Assembly: GCF_051304405.1 (NCBI RefSeq)
Contig: NZ_JBPPGG010000003.1
Coordinates: 248,001 to 312,000 of the forward strand
DNA from: Pedomonas sp051304405
GTDB taxonomy: Bacteria > Pseudomonadota > Alphaproteobacteria > Sphingomonadales > Sphingomonadaceae
Direction of reading: 5' to 3'
DNA: 64,000 bases
Shown piece after piece: positions 1 to 8,654 of the stretch. The notes beneath the pieces are model-generated. The model made no database searches. It had not been told where the DNA came from and saw nothing but the letters and a program-made list of their open reading frames with translations. The translations under genes were made by a program, and so were the position numbers. Numbering within the stretch: position 1 is the stretch's first letter; each line of letters begins with the position of its first letter.

Positions 1-326
1 CTGAACACGATCGCATCCACCAGCCGGGACTGCTCGATGACGCACTGGCCGACGTCGCCGTCAAAGGCGCGATAATCCCAGCTGATGCCGGTTGCGGCCA
101 TGCGGGTGCGCGTCTCCGCCTCCAGCGCCCGCTTGCGGTGTTCCACCTCCTCCGCCCGCTCCGCCAGCATCTTGGCGGTGCCGAAGGAGCCGGAGGCAAT
201 CAGGGCATTGGGCGACGTGGCTTGCAGGCAATGCACGTGCCCGCCGCAGGCGCGGACCAGCGCCACCGCCACCGCGTTGCGGATGGCAAAAGCAGGATCC
301 TCGTCGACATAGAGCAGTATGTTCAC
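1..326 (-). CDS. Universal stress protein (UspA family), 3' part missing
   Basis: The reading frame runs off the left edge. Translation from a GTG at 326 begins VNILLYVDEDPAFAIRNAVA and continues with an alpha/beta pattern (LVRACGGHVHCLQAT) typical of the first strand and helix of UspA domains. About 108 residues are present. A GGGAGG sequence directly precedes the GTG, with a further GGAG a few bases upstream. The gene is codirectional with the RES toxin gene, which ends at 460, so it may be read through from that operon, although 133 bases separate them. UspA proteins bind ATP or act in stress survival; the specific role here is unknown. The missing C-terminal part would carry the glycine-rich nucleotide motif, so the ATP-binding type cannot be decided. 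Confidence 0.72.
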   Translation of the reverse strand, partial: MNILLYVDEDPAFAIRNAVAVALVRACGGHVHCLQATSPNALIASGSFGTAKMLAERAEEVEHRKRALEAETRTRMAATGISWDYRAFDGDVGQCVIEQSRLVDAIVF

Positions 327-459
327 GCCTCCCGGCTCCACATTCGGCGACAGGCCCGACGCCCCGAGGGGCGGCTCAAGGCTCAGCGCCGGAACGGGGG
401 TATGGTTCCAGCCGGGCCGGTGCGGCGGCCAGTGCGGCGGCGGGCGCGCTGCGCGGGGC

Positions 460-1029
460 TCAGAGGCTGTCGTCGGCGACGGTCTTGCCGAAGCGGGCGA
501 CGATTTTCTCGATGCGCTCGATCCGCAGCGGCCGGGAGTCGCCCAGCGGCTCAAGCGCCGCCTCGGCCCGCTCGAACAACGCGATACAGGGCTGGTTGGA
601 AAAACGGGACGGGTAGAGAATGCCGTCAAGACGCCGCGCGTCGGCATGAATTTTCGCGCCAAGCGCCTGGGTGACGGCATAGTCGCTGGCGGTGAGATCG
701 GTCAGCGAGACGCCCCAGCTGCTCATGCGCTCGTCGTGCAGGGCGGCCAGCACCACGTCGCGCCCCAGCCGGAAGGTCGCCGACGCCAGGGCGTCGATCT
801 CGCTCATCATCACATAGCGCCGCGCCGGGTTGCGCACGAGCACCTCGCCCACCGCGCCGCGCAGGCTGAAGGCGGCGTAGAAAATCTTGTAGCCGCCATC
901 GGGCGAGTCATAGCGGTTGCGCGGCTCCGTACCGGCCGGCCCGAAAAAACGGGCGTCGTACTGCTTCGGATGGAGCCGGGCGAGCCGCTGCCCCGCCGGG
1001 ACGCGGATGACCTGATTCTGCACCCCCAA
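460..1029 (-). CDS. RES-domain toxin (NAD+ degrading)
   Basis: A 189-residue protein spanning one RES domain. The conserved Arg lies in an early RLHPKQYDARFFG segment, the Glu in GAVGEVLVRN near residue 60, and the Ser in the late YPSRFSNQPC segment near residue 150, the three residues that name the fold. RES toxins of type II systems degrade NAD+ by phosphorolysis or hydrolysis and are neutralised by Xre-type antitoxins encoded just upstream. That is the arrangement here: the antitoxin gene stops at 1037, leaving 7 bases. Length matches the family. Activity is inferred from family and context. Confidence 0.86.
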   Translation of the reverse strand: MGVQNQVIRVPAGQRLARLHPKQYDARFFGPAGTEPRNRYDSPDGGYKIFYAAFSLRGAVGEVLVRNPARRYVMMSEIDALASATFRLGRDVVLAALHDERMSSWGVSLTDLTASDYAVTQALGAKIHADARRLDGILYPSRFSNQPCIALFERAEAALEPLGDSRPLRIERIEKIVARFGKTVADDSL

Positions 1030-1036
1030 GACGGAA

Positions 1037-1672
1037 TTACCCCTGCGCGCCGGGCACTTCGAGCGCGGCGCGGCGGCGCAGCGCGGCGATCACCGCCTTG
1101 TCGCCCCCGGCTTCGGCCAGAACCGCAAAGGGCGTGCGGTTGCCGAACTCCGCCAGCGGGGTTGTCAGAAATTCGAGCACAAGCCAGGGCGTCGCCCCGG
1201 CCATGGCGGCCAGCACGTCGCGCAGACCGGGCACCACCGCGTTCTGGCGGAACTGGTCCTGCGGGTAGACATAATGCCGCCCCATGGGGACGGCGAACAC
1301 GTAGCCGCGCTCCCGCCGCCGGTCGAGCGCCGTCGGGGTCGTGCCGAGCAGCGCCGCCGCCTCCTGGCGGGTGAGCACACCCGCCAGACGGTCGATCAGC
1401 TCCTGCCGCATCTCCACCCCGGCGAGCTGGGCGCGCCGGATGGCTTCCGCCCGCTCGGGCGGAGGCGGCACCAGATCGCGCCGGGCCAGCGTCAGCGCCT
1501 CCAGCGGATCCCGCGCGCCCAGAATCAGCTCAAGCGTATGCGGAGACGCCGACGAGACGGCCTTGGAGACCGCGTCGGTCAGCCGCTCGAAGGCGCGCCG
1601 GGCCAGATCGCTCTGGCCGGAGCGCGACCCGCCTGCGCGCGACAGAAAGGATGCGGAAGCCGTTCTGGACAT
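1037..1672 (-). CDS. Antitoxin of RES toxin (Xre/MbcA/ParS-like)
   Basis: A 211-residue protein. The centre (about residues 95-140) is a DNA-binding helix-turn-helix (LTRQEAAALLGTTPTALDRR) followed by a GRHYVYPQDQF wing like that of excisionases. The last 50 residues (FLTTPLAEFGNRTPFAVLAE) carry the G-x-P-x-x-L-x-x-G pattern with which antitoxins of this group embrace RES toxins. The start at 1672 has AGGCAGGC in front. The operon is headed by this gene and followed by the toxin 7 bases later. A sigma70-like promoter and palindromic operator lie upstream, consistent with autorepression. Confidence 0.82.
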   Translation of the reverse strand: MSRTASASFLSRAGGSRSGQSDLARRAFERLTDAVSKAVSSASPHTLELILGARDPLEALTLARRDLVPPPPERAEAIRRAQLAGVEMRQELIDRLAGVLTRQEAAALLGTTPTALDRRRERGYVFAVPMGRHYVYPQDQFRQNAVVPGLRDVLAAMAGATPWLVLEFLTTPLAEFGNRTPFAVLAEAGGDKAVIAALRRRAALEVPGAQG

Positions 1673-1691
1673 GCCTGCCTCACGATGTTGT

Positions 1692-1727
1692 ACTTGGCAG
1701 GATATAGCACTTGGCCGCCAAGTTCAA
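1692..1727 (-). promoter_or_regulatory. Promoter and operator of the RES toxin-antitoxin operon
   Basis: On the minus strand TTGAAC (1722-1727) and TATCCT (1699-1704) are separated by exactly 17 bases. The spacer holds the perfect palindrome ACTTGGC-C-GCCAAGT (1709-1723), and another ACTTGGC half-site lies at 1692-1698, 17 bases from the first. Binding of the antitoxin here would block RNA polymerase. Function is inferred. Confidence 0.62.
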
Positions 1728-1737
1728 CAGGCCGGGT

Positions 1738-2880
1738 TCAACAGGAGGGCTCCCGCCCACCCTGGTCCTGCGGCGTGGCCAGCGGCAGCACATGCTGCAA
1801 CAGGGCGGCAAACACGCGGCCCGGTTCCTCCACCATCGGCAGGTGGGCCGAATGTTCGAACCACACTGTCTGCTTTTTCGGCGCGTCCAGCTGCTCCATC
1901 CACTGCGCCGTGATCGACGACGGGGTGGTATAGTCGTGCCGCCCCAGGAACATGATGACCGGCACCTCCATCTTGTGGAGGGTCCTGAAGGACATGTCGG
2001 CCAGACGCGGCCACAGGGTCACGACGCTGAAGGCGCTGCCGTCCGCCCAGGCCTTGCGGTCGGCCGGTGTATATTCGGGCGAGAGGCGCGGCGCGCGCAG
2101 GTAGAAATTGGCGTTGGCGCGATAGGCCGCGAGCGAGCCGTACTGGATGGCCCATTTGCGCCAGCCGTCCGCATGATCGATGGTGAAGGGGCCGGAGTCG
2201 GGATAGGGGCGCAGCGCCTCGATCTCCCGCACCGCCTCCGTGTTGCCGGCCGCGCGGGCGCGCTCCAGCGCCCAGGCCATGCCCACCCGCTCGTTTTCCC
2301 GCACGTCCATGAACTGGCCCATGCCCACATAAGCATGGAGCAGGTCGGGCCGGCTGGCCGCCACCGACAGACCCACCGCCGAGCCCCAGCTGTGGCCGAG
2401 CACGAAGACCTTGCACTTGCCGTAGCGCTTGCGCAGCAGCTCGATCAGTTCGATGGCATCGTCGCGGTAGCGCTCGGGCGTCAGGGTTGGGGCAATCTCC
2501 TTCGGGTCGTTCAGCGCGTAGGATTTGCCGGCGCCGCGCTGATCCCACTGCACCACGGTGAAATAATCCTCCCACGGGCGCTGAAAACTCCAGGCGATGG
2601 GCATCTCGACCGCGCCCGGCCCGCCGTGGATGAACAGGAGGATCGGATTGTTGCGGTCCGCGCCGCGCACGCTGACAGCCTGCCGCGCGCCGCCCAGCGT
2701 CGCCACGAATTCTTCCTGAATGCCGTTCGGTGTCACGATTTGGGTGAGGTCGCGGATAATTTCCCGCCCCGGTGCGTAAGGGTCGGTCTCGGGAGGGGTT
2801 TCGGCCGCCACAACGCCGGGCGCCGCAATCCCGGGCGCCGCCAGGCCGAGGGTCATCAAAACGATACGGAAAAATTGCAT
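1738..2880 (-). CDS. Exported alpha/beta hydrolase, proline iminopeptidase-like (S33)
   Basis: A 380-residue protein with an N-terminal signal peptide (hydrophobic stretch through about residue 25, ending AAPGVVAAE). The hydrolase domain shows the oxyanion HGGPG motif near residue 90, the nucleophile elbow GHSWGS near residue 167, the acid in FLGRHDYTTP and the catalytic His in EHSAHLP near the C-terminus. These are characteristic of the proline iminopeptidase/tricorn-factor branch of S33 peptidases, but family members also include esterases and homoserine lactone acylases, so the substrate is open. It stands alone, transcribed away from fnrL. The start at 2880 is chosen because it gives the complete signal peptide. 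Confidence 0.82.
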   Translation of the reverse strand: MQFFRIVLMTLGLAAPGIAAPGVVAAETPPETDPYAPGREIIRDLTQIVTPNGIQEEFVATLGGARQAVSVRGADRNNPILLFIHGGPGAVEMPIAWSFQRPWEDYFTVVQWDQRGAGKSYALNDPKEIAPTLTPERYRDDAIELIELLRKRYGKCKVFVLGHSWGSAVGLSVAASRPDLLHAYVGMGQFMDVRENERVGMAWALERARAAGNTEAVREIEALRPYPDSGPFTIDHADGWRKWAIQYGSLAAYRANANFYLRAPRLSPEYTPADRKAWADGSAFSVVTLWPRLADMSFRTLHKMEVPVIMFLGRHDYTTPSSITAQWMEQLDAPKKQTVWFEHSAHLPMVEEPGRVFAALLQHVLPLATPQDQGGREPSC

Positions 2881-3015
2881 GTCGCCTCCCCGCTTGCCGG
2901 CCGTTGTTCTGCCGCGCTCCCGAACGGGGGCAAGGGTAGGCGTAAAATTATAGCATTAGAAGATGCGGATCCGGGGAGGCGCACGGCGTGATCCGTTGCC
3001 GTGCGCCACGCCGGT

Positions 3016-3789
3016 TCAGTGCGCGCAGAGCGAGCGCTCGGGAAGCGCCTCGCCCGCCGCGATGGCCTCCAGCCGCTCGGGGTCGAGAATTTCGACCCGC
3101 TGGGTGCTGACCAGGCGGATCAGCCCCTGCGCCTTCATGGCGCTGAATTCGCGGCTGATCGTCTCGATGCGCAGGCCGAGATAATCGCCGATGTCTGTGC
3201 GGGACATGGGCAGAACCACCATCAGCCTGCCCTCCGGCGACACCGGGACGTCCCGGTCGCGATTGGCCAGCATCATGAGGAAGGAGGCGATCCGCTCCAT
3301 GGCCGACTTGCGGCCAAGCCGCAGCACCTGCTGGCGGGTTGCCGCCAGCTCGTGCGCCGCGAGGGCGAACAGCCGCCGCTCCAGCTGCGGATGGGTCGTG
3401 GCGAAGGCCTGGAAGCGCGCCGTCGAGAACTGGCAGACTTCCACTTCCGTCACAGCCTCGGCCGAGAAGCTGTGCCCTTCCTCAAGGGTCAGGCCCAGAA
3501 AATCGCCGGGGAACAGAAAATCCGCGATCTGGCGCCGGCCGTCGGGGAGAATTTTCGTCAGGCGGAGCATGCCGCGCGTCAGGCTGTAGACGCTGCGGGC
3601 CGGGTCATCCTCGTAAAACAGGGTTTCACCGGGCGCCAGACGGATCGTTGCGCCGGTGCGGCGAAACGCCTTCAGCTCGTCGCTGTCCAGCACGCTGCAA
3701 ATGGCTTTGCAGCGCACGATGCAATCACCGCAGGGATGATTCGCCTCCAGAACGGGAGCCGGCTGATCGAACTGGGTGGGGGGGTGCAT
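3016..3789 (-). CDS. fnrL: FnrL-type Crp/Fnr oxygen-sensing regulator
   Basis: A 257-residue Crp/Fnr protein. The N-terminus has C20-x2-C23-x7-C31, the cluster-binding spacing of alphaproteobacterial FnrL, and a fourth cysteine (C119, in VEVCQF) aligns with the cluster ligand C122 of E. coli FNR. A cyclic-nucleotide-like beta barrel follows, then a dimer helix and the recognition helix LGLRIETISREF (about 203-214) with the E-x2-SR contacts that read TTGAT half-sites. The open frame extends to 3960, but the ATG at 3789 fits the family; a GTG at 3798 is an alternative. It is divergent from hemN, and FNR sites occur in front of hemN and ccoN, so it likely controls both under low oxygen. Confidence 0.88.
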   Translation of the reverse strand: MHPPTQFDQPAPVLEANHPCGDCIVRCKAICSVLDSDELKAFRRTGATIRLAPGETLFYEDDPARSVYSLTRGMLRLTKILPDGRRQIADFLFPGDFLGLTLEEGHSFSAEAVTEVEVCQFSTARFQAFATTHPQLERRLFALAAHELAATRQQVLRLGRKSAMERIASFLMMLANRDRDVPVSPEGRLMVVLPMSRTDIGDYLGLRIETISREFSAMKAQGLIRLVSTQRVEILDPERLEAIAAGEALPERSLCAH

Positions 3790-3946
3790 GATGGACACGG
3801 TAAACCGCTGCCTCAACTGATTCGCCGTACGGCCCGAAGGCCTTGGGCGCAGGAACACATAACCTGGGCTTTTTCTGCTCTTATTCAAAAAAAAAGAAAA
3901 CGGTTCGAAGTGACGCAGCCCCCCTTGGCCGGAAAAGGCCCGCGCC

Positions 3947-3960
3947 ATGATCCAGATCAA
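3947..3960. promoter_or_regulatory. FNR box upstream of hemN
   Basis: ATGAT-CCAG-ATCAA differs from the FNR consensus TTGAT-N4-ATCAA at one position. It lies 60 bases before the hemN start and 157 bases before the fnrL start, suitable for activating hemN and possibly for autoregulation. Assignment is by motif match plus context. Confidence 0.72.
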
Positions 3961-4020
3961 GGCAAGCGACCAAGGCCCACCCTATCCAGACCGTGTCATA
4001 GGCGAGGAGAATAAGGCCCC

Positions 4021-5376
4021 ATGACCCCCGATGTTGTGTTGCGCTACGCGGATCGCTTGCTTCCCCGCTATACCAGCTACCCCACTGCCCCCCATTTCAC
4101 GCCGGCCATTACGGCCGACGACTATGCGGGCTGGCTGGCGGCCGTGCCGGATGAGTCCAGACTTTCGCTCTATTTCCATGTGCCGTTCTGCCGGTCGATG
4201 TGCTGGTATTGCGGTTGCCACACCACCGTCACCGGCCGGGACGACCCCATCGCCCGCTATGTGGCGACGCTGCGTCAGGAGGTCGCGCTGGTGGCCCGGC
4301 ATCTGGGCGGCCGCCGCACGGTCACCCACATTCATTTCGGCGGCGGCACGCCGACCCTGATGCAGCCGGACGATTTCCTCGCCCTGATGGAGGACGTGCG
4401 GCGTCACTTCGCGGTCGCGAGCGATGCGGAAATCGCCATCGAGATCGACCCCCGCACCCTGACGCAGGACATGGCCGTCGCGCTGAGCGCGGGCGGCGTC
4501 ACCCGCGCCAGCCTCGGCGTGCAGAGCTTCGACGGCAAGGTGCAGCGGATCATCAACCGGGTGCAGCCCTTCGAGCAGACCCGGAACGCTGTCCGCATGC
4601 TGCGCGCCGCCGGCATCCGGTCGATCAACATGGACCTGCTTTATGGCCTGCCGGGGCAGACCCTCACCTCCTGCATCGACACCGCCCAGCGGGTGCTGGA
4701 GCTGATGCCCGACCGGCTGGCGGTGTTCGGCTACGCCCACGTGCCCAACTTCAAGCCGCACCAGCGCAAGTTCATGACCGAGGCGCTGCCGGACGGCAAG
4801 CAGCGCCACGCCCAGGCCGAATATATCGCCGCCACGCTGGAGGACGCGGGCTACCAGCGGGTCGGGCTCGACCACTATGCCCGCCCGGACGATCCCCTCG
4901 CGGTGGCCGCGCGCAACTGCACGCTGCACCGCAATTTCCAGGGCTACACCACCGACAGCGCCGACACGCTCATCGGCCTTGGCGCGTCCTCCATCGGCCG
5001 CCTGCCGGGCGGATTCGTGCAGAATACGGTGGTCATCCGCGAATATCTGCAGGCCATCGAGGCCGGTCAACTGGCGACGGTCAAGGGCTATCGCCTCACC
5101 GCCGAGGACAGGCTGCGCGCCGCCGTCATCGAGACGGTGATGTGCGACTATGCGGTGGACCTGGATGCGGTGTGCCGGAAATTCGGCGCGGACCCCAATG
5201 CGCTGCTGGCGACCGCCGGACCGGTTCTCGACACGCTGGTCACCGACGGTATCGCCGAGCGGCGGCAGCACACCATCCGGGTGCGGCCCGACGCCCGGCC
5301 GCTGGTGCGGGCGGTGGCCGCGGCCTTCGATCAATTTCTTGGCAAGGGGCAGGCCCAGCACGCACGCGCGGTGTAG
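4021..5376 (+). CDS. hemN: Oxygen-independent coproporphyrinogen III dehydrogenase
   Basis: A 451-residue radical-SAM enzyme that converts coproporphyrinogen III to protoporphyrinogen IX without oxygen, supplying heme for the cbb3 oxidase encoded nearby. The cluster motif C57-x3-C61-x2-C64 (followed by a further Cys, as in true HemN) is present in FHVPFCRSMCWYCGCHT. FGGGTP follows near residue 103, and the C-terminal HemN domain (YRLTAEDRLR) covers the last 100 residues. The length fits bona fide HemN rather than the shorter HemW. An AGGAG sequence precedes the ATG. A strong hairpin followed by ATTTTC (5489-5518) lies beyond the stop, inside the convergent DUF2946 gene, and could serve as terminator. 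Confidence 0.93.
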   Translation: MTPDVVLRYADRLLPRYTSYPTAPHFTPAITADDYAGWLAAVPDESRLSLYFHVPFCRSMCWYCGCHTTVTGRDDPIARYVATLRQEVALVARHLGGRRTVTHIHFGGGTPTLMQPDDFLALMEDVRRHFAVASDAEIAIEIDPRTLTQDMAVALSAGGVTRASLGVQSFDGKVQRIINRVQPFEQTRNAVRMLRAAGIRSINMDLLYGLPGQTLTSCIDTAQRVLELMPDRLAVFGYAHVPNFKPHQRKFMTEALPDGKQRHAQAEYIAATLEDAGYQRVGLDHYARPDDPLAVAARNCTLHRNFQGYTTDSADTLIGLGASSIGRLPGGFVQNTVVIREYLQAIEAGQLATVKGYRLTAEDRLRAAVIETVMCDYAVDLDAVCRKFGADPNALLATAGPVLDTLVTDGIAERRQHTIRVRPDARPLVRAVAAAFDQFLGKGQAQHARAV

Positions 5377-5441
5377 GGCCGTGTCCCTTCGCCGCGCGTT
5401 TTCCAGACCCGATTGAAACATCAGAAAATCAGTCAGCGTCC

Positions 5442-5783
5442 TCAGCCGCGACGTCGGTCCCTCGTCAGGCAGGCATGGGCGCACCCCGGGGCCCCGTCGT
5501 CGCGGCGGGGCCCATTTTCGTCGAGCGGCACCTGACGGGCCCCGTCAGCCGTGCAGAGGGTGGTCATGATCCCGCCCTGCGCGGGCGCCGGCCCCAGCGC
5601 CAGCATGAGCACGGCCGCGAAGGCGGCAAGGAGCGTGGGGCGCGCTTCCAGCGCGTCGAGCACCGAGGCAGGGGCGCCTCCCGCCCCCGGCAGGCAGCAG
5701 GGCGGCAGCAGGGTGGCGCGCTCGGCGACCGGCATGGCCCGCCGCCGCCGCGCCTGTCCCGGTGCTGGTTTTGCTGCGCCCAT
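5442..5783 (-). CDS. DUF2946-like small membrane protein at the end of the cco locus
   Basis: A 113-residue protein with a basic N-terminus, one hydrophobic segment (PTLLAAFAAVLMLALGPA, about residues 47-64) and a C-terminal part with LCTADGARQVPLD and then PGCAHACL. That cysteine layout (CTxxG followed by a C-x2-x-C pair) resembles DUF2946 proteins, often found near copper genes. The ATG at 5783 has GGGGAG upstream and follows ccoS by 28 bases, so it is probably the last gene of ccoG-H-I-S. A role in copper delivery to the binuclear centre is inference only. The 3' part overlaps a potential hemN terminator hairpin. Confidence 0.6.
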   Translation of the reverse strand: MGAAKPAPGQARRRRAMPVAERATLLPPCCLPGAGGAPASVLDALEARPTLLAAFAAVLMLALGPAPAQGGIMTTLCTADGARQVPLDENGPRRDDGAPGCAHACLTRDRRRG

Positions 5784-5811
5784 GGCGACCACTCCCCGCC
5801 TCCCGCTCTGT

Positions 5812-5973
5812 CTACGCGCGCGGCGCGGGGGTGTCGTCGTCCGGCGCCAGAATCCGCAGGGCCGCGCCCTCGGGATCGTCGTACTGGTGCGAGCGCAGGG
5901 TCCACATGAACAGGCCGAGCCAGGCAAGGCCCATGGCCAGGGCAAGGATGATGAGCAGCGGAAGCCCGGTCAT
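5812..5973 (-). CDS. ccoS: cbb3 oxidase maturation protein CcoS
   Basis: A 53-residue protein beginning MTGLPLLIILALAMGLAWLG, a single N-terminal transmembrane helix followed by LRSHQYDDPEGAALRIL, where the YDDPEG-x5-IL signature is that of CcoS. Its ATG overlaps the ccoI stop codon (ATGA), indicating translational coupling. CcoS is needed for inserting heme b and copper into CcoN. Its small size makes it easy to miss. Confidence 0.9.
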   Translation of the reverse strand: MTGLPLLIILALAMGLAWLGLFMWTLRSHQYDDPEGAALRILAPDDDTPAPRA

Positions 5974-8165
5974 GCGTTTTCTCCTTTCACCAGCCAGTTG
6001 AGGCGCAACGCATTGCTGATCACGAGGATCGATGACCCCGACATGGCGACCGCCGCGATGAGCGGCGTGACCATGCCGAGCATGGCGAGCGGCACGGCAA
6101 TGACGTTGTAGGCAATGGCAAGGCCGATGTTCTGCCGCACCAGCCGCCGCGCCTGCCGGGCGACGGCCAGCGTCGCCGGCACCGCCGAGAGGCCCTCGCC
6201 CAGGAACACGAAATCCGCCGCCGCCTGCCCCACGTCGCTGGCGCTGGAGGGCGCCATGGAGACATGGCCTGCGGCGAGCGCCGGGCCGTCATTGAGACCA
6301 TCCCCCACCACCAGCACCTTGTGGCCGCGCTCCTGCCGCTGGCGAATGGCCGCCACCTTGCCGGCGGGGCTGCATCTGGCCTGCCAGTCGGCGATGCCGA
6401 CCGCGCGCGCCACCCTGTCCACCACGTGGGCGTGATCACCGGAGAGGATCGACACGCCCAGCCCCATCTTCATGAGCCGCTGGACGGCAGCCGCCGCATC
6501 CGCGCGCGGCTGGTCGTGAAAGTGGATGGAGACCGGCGCCCGCCCCGGCCGCGCGAAGGCGATGACCGGCCCGTTGGCACCGACGGGCGCCGCGCCAGCC
6601 CCCGCCCAGTCCGGCCGGCCGAGGCGGATGACGCCGTCCGCGCCGTCCGCTTCCAGCCCCGCCCCCGCCACTTCCCGCACGGCGGACACGTCGGCGGGCG
6701 CAACGCCCCGCTTGCGCAATTCCGCCGCGAGCGCGCGGGAGAGCGGATGGGTGCTGCGCTCGGCCAGCGCAAGCGCAAGCGCGCAATCCTCCGGCGCGAG
6801 GGCGATGTCGCCGTCGATCTGCGGTCGGCCGAGGGTGATGGTGCCGGTCTTGTCCAGAACCGCGATGTCGGCCTCCGCCATGCGCTCCAGCGCCGAGCCG
6901 TCCTTCACCAGCACGCCCCGGCGCATAAGCAGCGTCGAGGCCAGCACCTGCACGGCCGGCACCGCCAGCCCCAGCGCGCACGGGCAGGTGATGATGAGCA
7001 CGGCAACGGCGGTGAGCATGGCCGCGTGCCAGTCGCCCCCCGCCAGCCACCAGGCAAGGCCGGTGACGGCCGCAAGCGAATGGACCACCGGCGCGTAGTA
7101 GCGCGACACCCGGTCGGCGAGGCGCACATAGGAGGCCCGGCCCTGCTCCGCCGCTTCCATGAGGCGGACGAGATCGGCCATGAAGGTGTTCTGCCCGGCG
7201 GCGGTGACGCGCACGGTAAGCGCCGCATCGAGCGCCATGGTGCCCGCCAGCACCTTGTCGCCCGCGCCCGCTGTCTCGGGCACGCTCTCGCCGGTGACGA
7301 GGGAGCGGTCCACCATGGCCGAGCCGGTGAGCACGACGCCATCGACCGGCACCCGCTCGCCCGCCGCCACCACGATGGACAGGCCCGGCCTGATCTCGGC
7401 GATGGGGTGGTATTCGGTCCGGCCGTCCTCCATGAGCACGGTGGCGCCGCGCGGCATCTGCTTCAGGAGCTGGGCGACGCTCGCCCGGGCGCGGTCGCGC
7501 ATCACGCTGTCGAGCGTGCGGCCGATGAGCAGGAAAAACAGCAGCGACACCGCGCCGTCGAAATAGGCGTGCGGCCCGCTGTTGAGGGTTTCGTAGAGGC
7601 TCATCGCCGTCACCAGCAGCACGCCGACCGCGATGGGCACGTCCATGTTGGCGCGGCCGTGGCGCAGCGCGTTCCAGGCGGAGCGGAAGAACGGCCGGCC
7701 CGCGTAGGCGACGGTGGGCAGGGCGATAATGGCGGAGATGGCGTGGAACAGGTCGCGCGTCGCCGCCTCCGCCCCCGACCAGACGGAGACGGACAGCAGC
7801 ATGATGTTCATGGAGGCAAAGCCCGCCACCGCCATGCAGCGGATCAGCTCGCGGGTCGCCTTCCGGCCTTCCGTGGCGCTCACGTCCTCGGGCGCGAAGG
7901 GCCGCACCTCGAAGCCGAGATCCTCGACGGTTGCGACGATGCGCGCCGCCTCGAGCGCGCCGTCCTCCCAGTCGACCGAGAGGCGGCGGGTGGAGAAATT
8001 CACCCGCGCCGTCCTGACGCCCGGCAGCTTGCGCACCGCGCCTTCGATGCGGCTGATGCAATTGGCGCAGTGGATGGTCGGCACATGTAGGTCAATGTGG
8101 CGCAGGCCGTCCCGTTCGGTGGTCCAGAGATCGAGCGCCCCGGCCGTGGTCGCGGTGCTGGTCAT
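5970..8165 (-). CDS. ccoI: Copper-exporting P1B-type ATPase CcoI (FixI)
   Basis: A 731-residue ATPase that moves copper for assembly of the cbb3 oxidase. An N-terminal HMA domain has C33-x2-C36 (PTIHCANC). Membrane helices follow, then the metal site CPCALGLAVP near residue 393, the phosphorylation loop DKTGT near 438 and GDGLNDGPAL near 618. The open frame extends to 8249, but the ATG at 8165 overlaps the ccoH stop (ATGA) and gives the normal N-terminus. Position within ccoGHIS is canonical. Confidence 0.94.
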   Translation of the reverse strand: MTSTATTAGALDLWTTERDGLRHIDLHVPTIHCANCISRIEGAVRKLPGVRTARVNFSTRRLSVDWEDGALEAARIVATVEDLGFEVRPFAPEDVSATEGRKATRELIRCMAVAGFASMNIMLLSVSVWSGAEAATRDLFHAISAIIALPTVAYAGRPFFRSAWNALRHGRANMDVPIAVGVLLVTAMSLYETLNSGPHAYFDGAVSLLFFLLIGRTLDSVMRDRARASVAQLLKQMPRGATVLMEDGRTEYHPIAEIRPGLSIVVAAGERVPVDGVVLTGSAMVDRSLVTGESVPETAGAGDKVLAGTMALDAALTVRVTAAGQNTFMADLVRLMEAAEQGRASYVRLADRVSRYYAPVVHSLAAVTGLAWWLAGGDWHAAMLTAVAVLIITCPCALGLAVPAVQVLASTLLMRRGVLVKDGSALERMAEADIAVLDKTGTITLGRPQIDGDIALAPEDCALALALAERSTHPLSRALAAELRKRGVAPADVSAVREVAGAGLEADGADGVIRLGRPDWAGAGAAPVGANGPVIAFARPGRAPVSIHFHDQPRADAAAAVQRLMKMGLGVSILSGDHAHVVDRVARAVGIADWQARCSPAGKVAAIRQRQERGHKVLVVGDGLNDGPALAAGHVSMAPSSASDVGQAAADFVFLGEGLSAVPATLAVARQARRLVRQNIGLAIAYNVIAVPLAMLGMVTPLIAAVAMSGSSILVISNALRLNWLVKGENA

Positions 8166-8650
8166 GACGCCTGCTCCTGGCTGACAAAGAGGCGCTGGCG
8201 CAGCATCACCACCTCGCCCTCCCGTTCGAGGCGGATGTTCGCCTCCCACTGGCCGCGGGTCAGGGAATGGGCCGCCACATAGGTGCCCGGCTCCGCCTCG
8301 ACGGGATAGATCCAGCGCGTCTCGCCGGCGCGGAACGGATGGATGAGGTGCACGCTCACCGTCGCGCCCGTCAGCGGCGCGCCTGTCCGGTCGGTGGCGA
8401 CAATCGACAGGCTGTCCGCCTTCACCTCGGCGCGGGCGGCCCAGCCGATTTGCGCCTGCCGTTTGCCGCGCTCGATCCAGGCGTTGAAATCCTGATTGGC
8501 CACGTAGCCGTTCTGCACCACCGCGCCGGAGAAGGTTCTGCTCGCCAGCGTCGCCATGGTGAAATTGACCGCCATCACCACCGCGAACATCGCGCAGAGG
8601 ATGGTTGCGAACTGGCGTCCGGTGAACGGGCGGGGTTGGCGCGTGGTCAT
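8162..8650 (-). CDS. ccoH: cbb3 oxidase assembly protein CcoH (FixH)
   Basis: A 162-residue protein with one N-terminal membrane helix (FATILCAMFAVVMAVNFTMA) and a periplasmic FixH domain, including SGAVVQNGYVANQDFN and a beta-rich C-terminal part (GTYVAAHSLTRGQWEANI). CcoH binds the forming oxidase and is needed for stability. The ATG at 8650 has GAGAGGTG in front and follows the ccoG stop by 4 bases; the gene overlaps ccoI by 4 bases at its end. Confidence 0.91.
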   Translation of the reverse strand: MTTRQPRPFTGRQFATILCAMFAVVMAVNFTMATLASRTFSGAVVQNGYVANQDFNAWIERGKRQAQIGWAARAEVKADSLSIVATDRTGAPLTGATVSVHLIHPFRAGETRWIYPVEAEPGTYVAAHSLTRGQWEANIRLEREGEVVMLRQRLFVSQEQAS

Positions 8651-8654
8651 GCCA

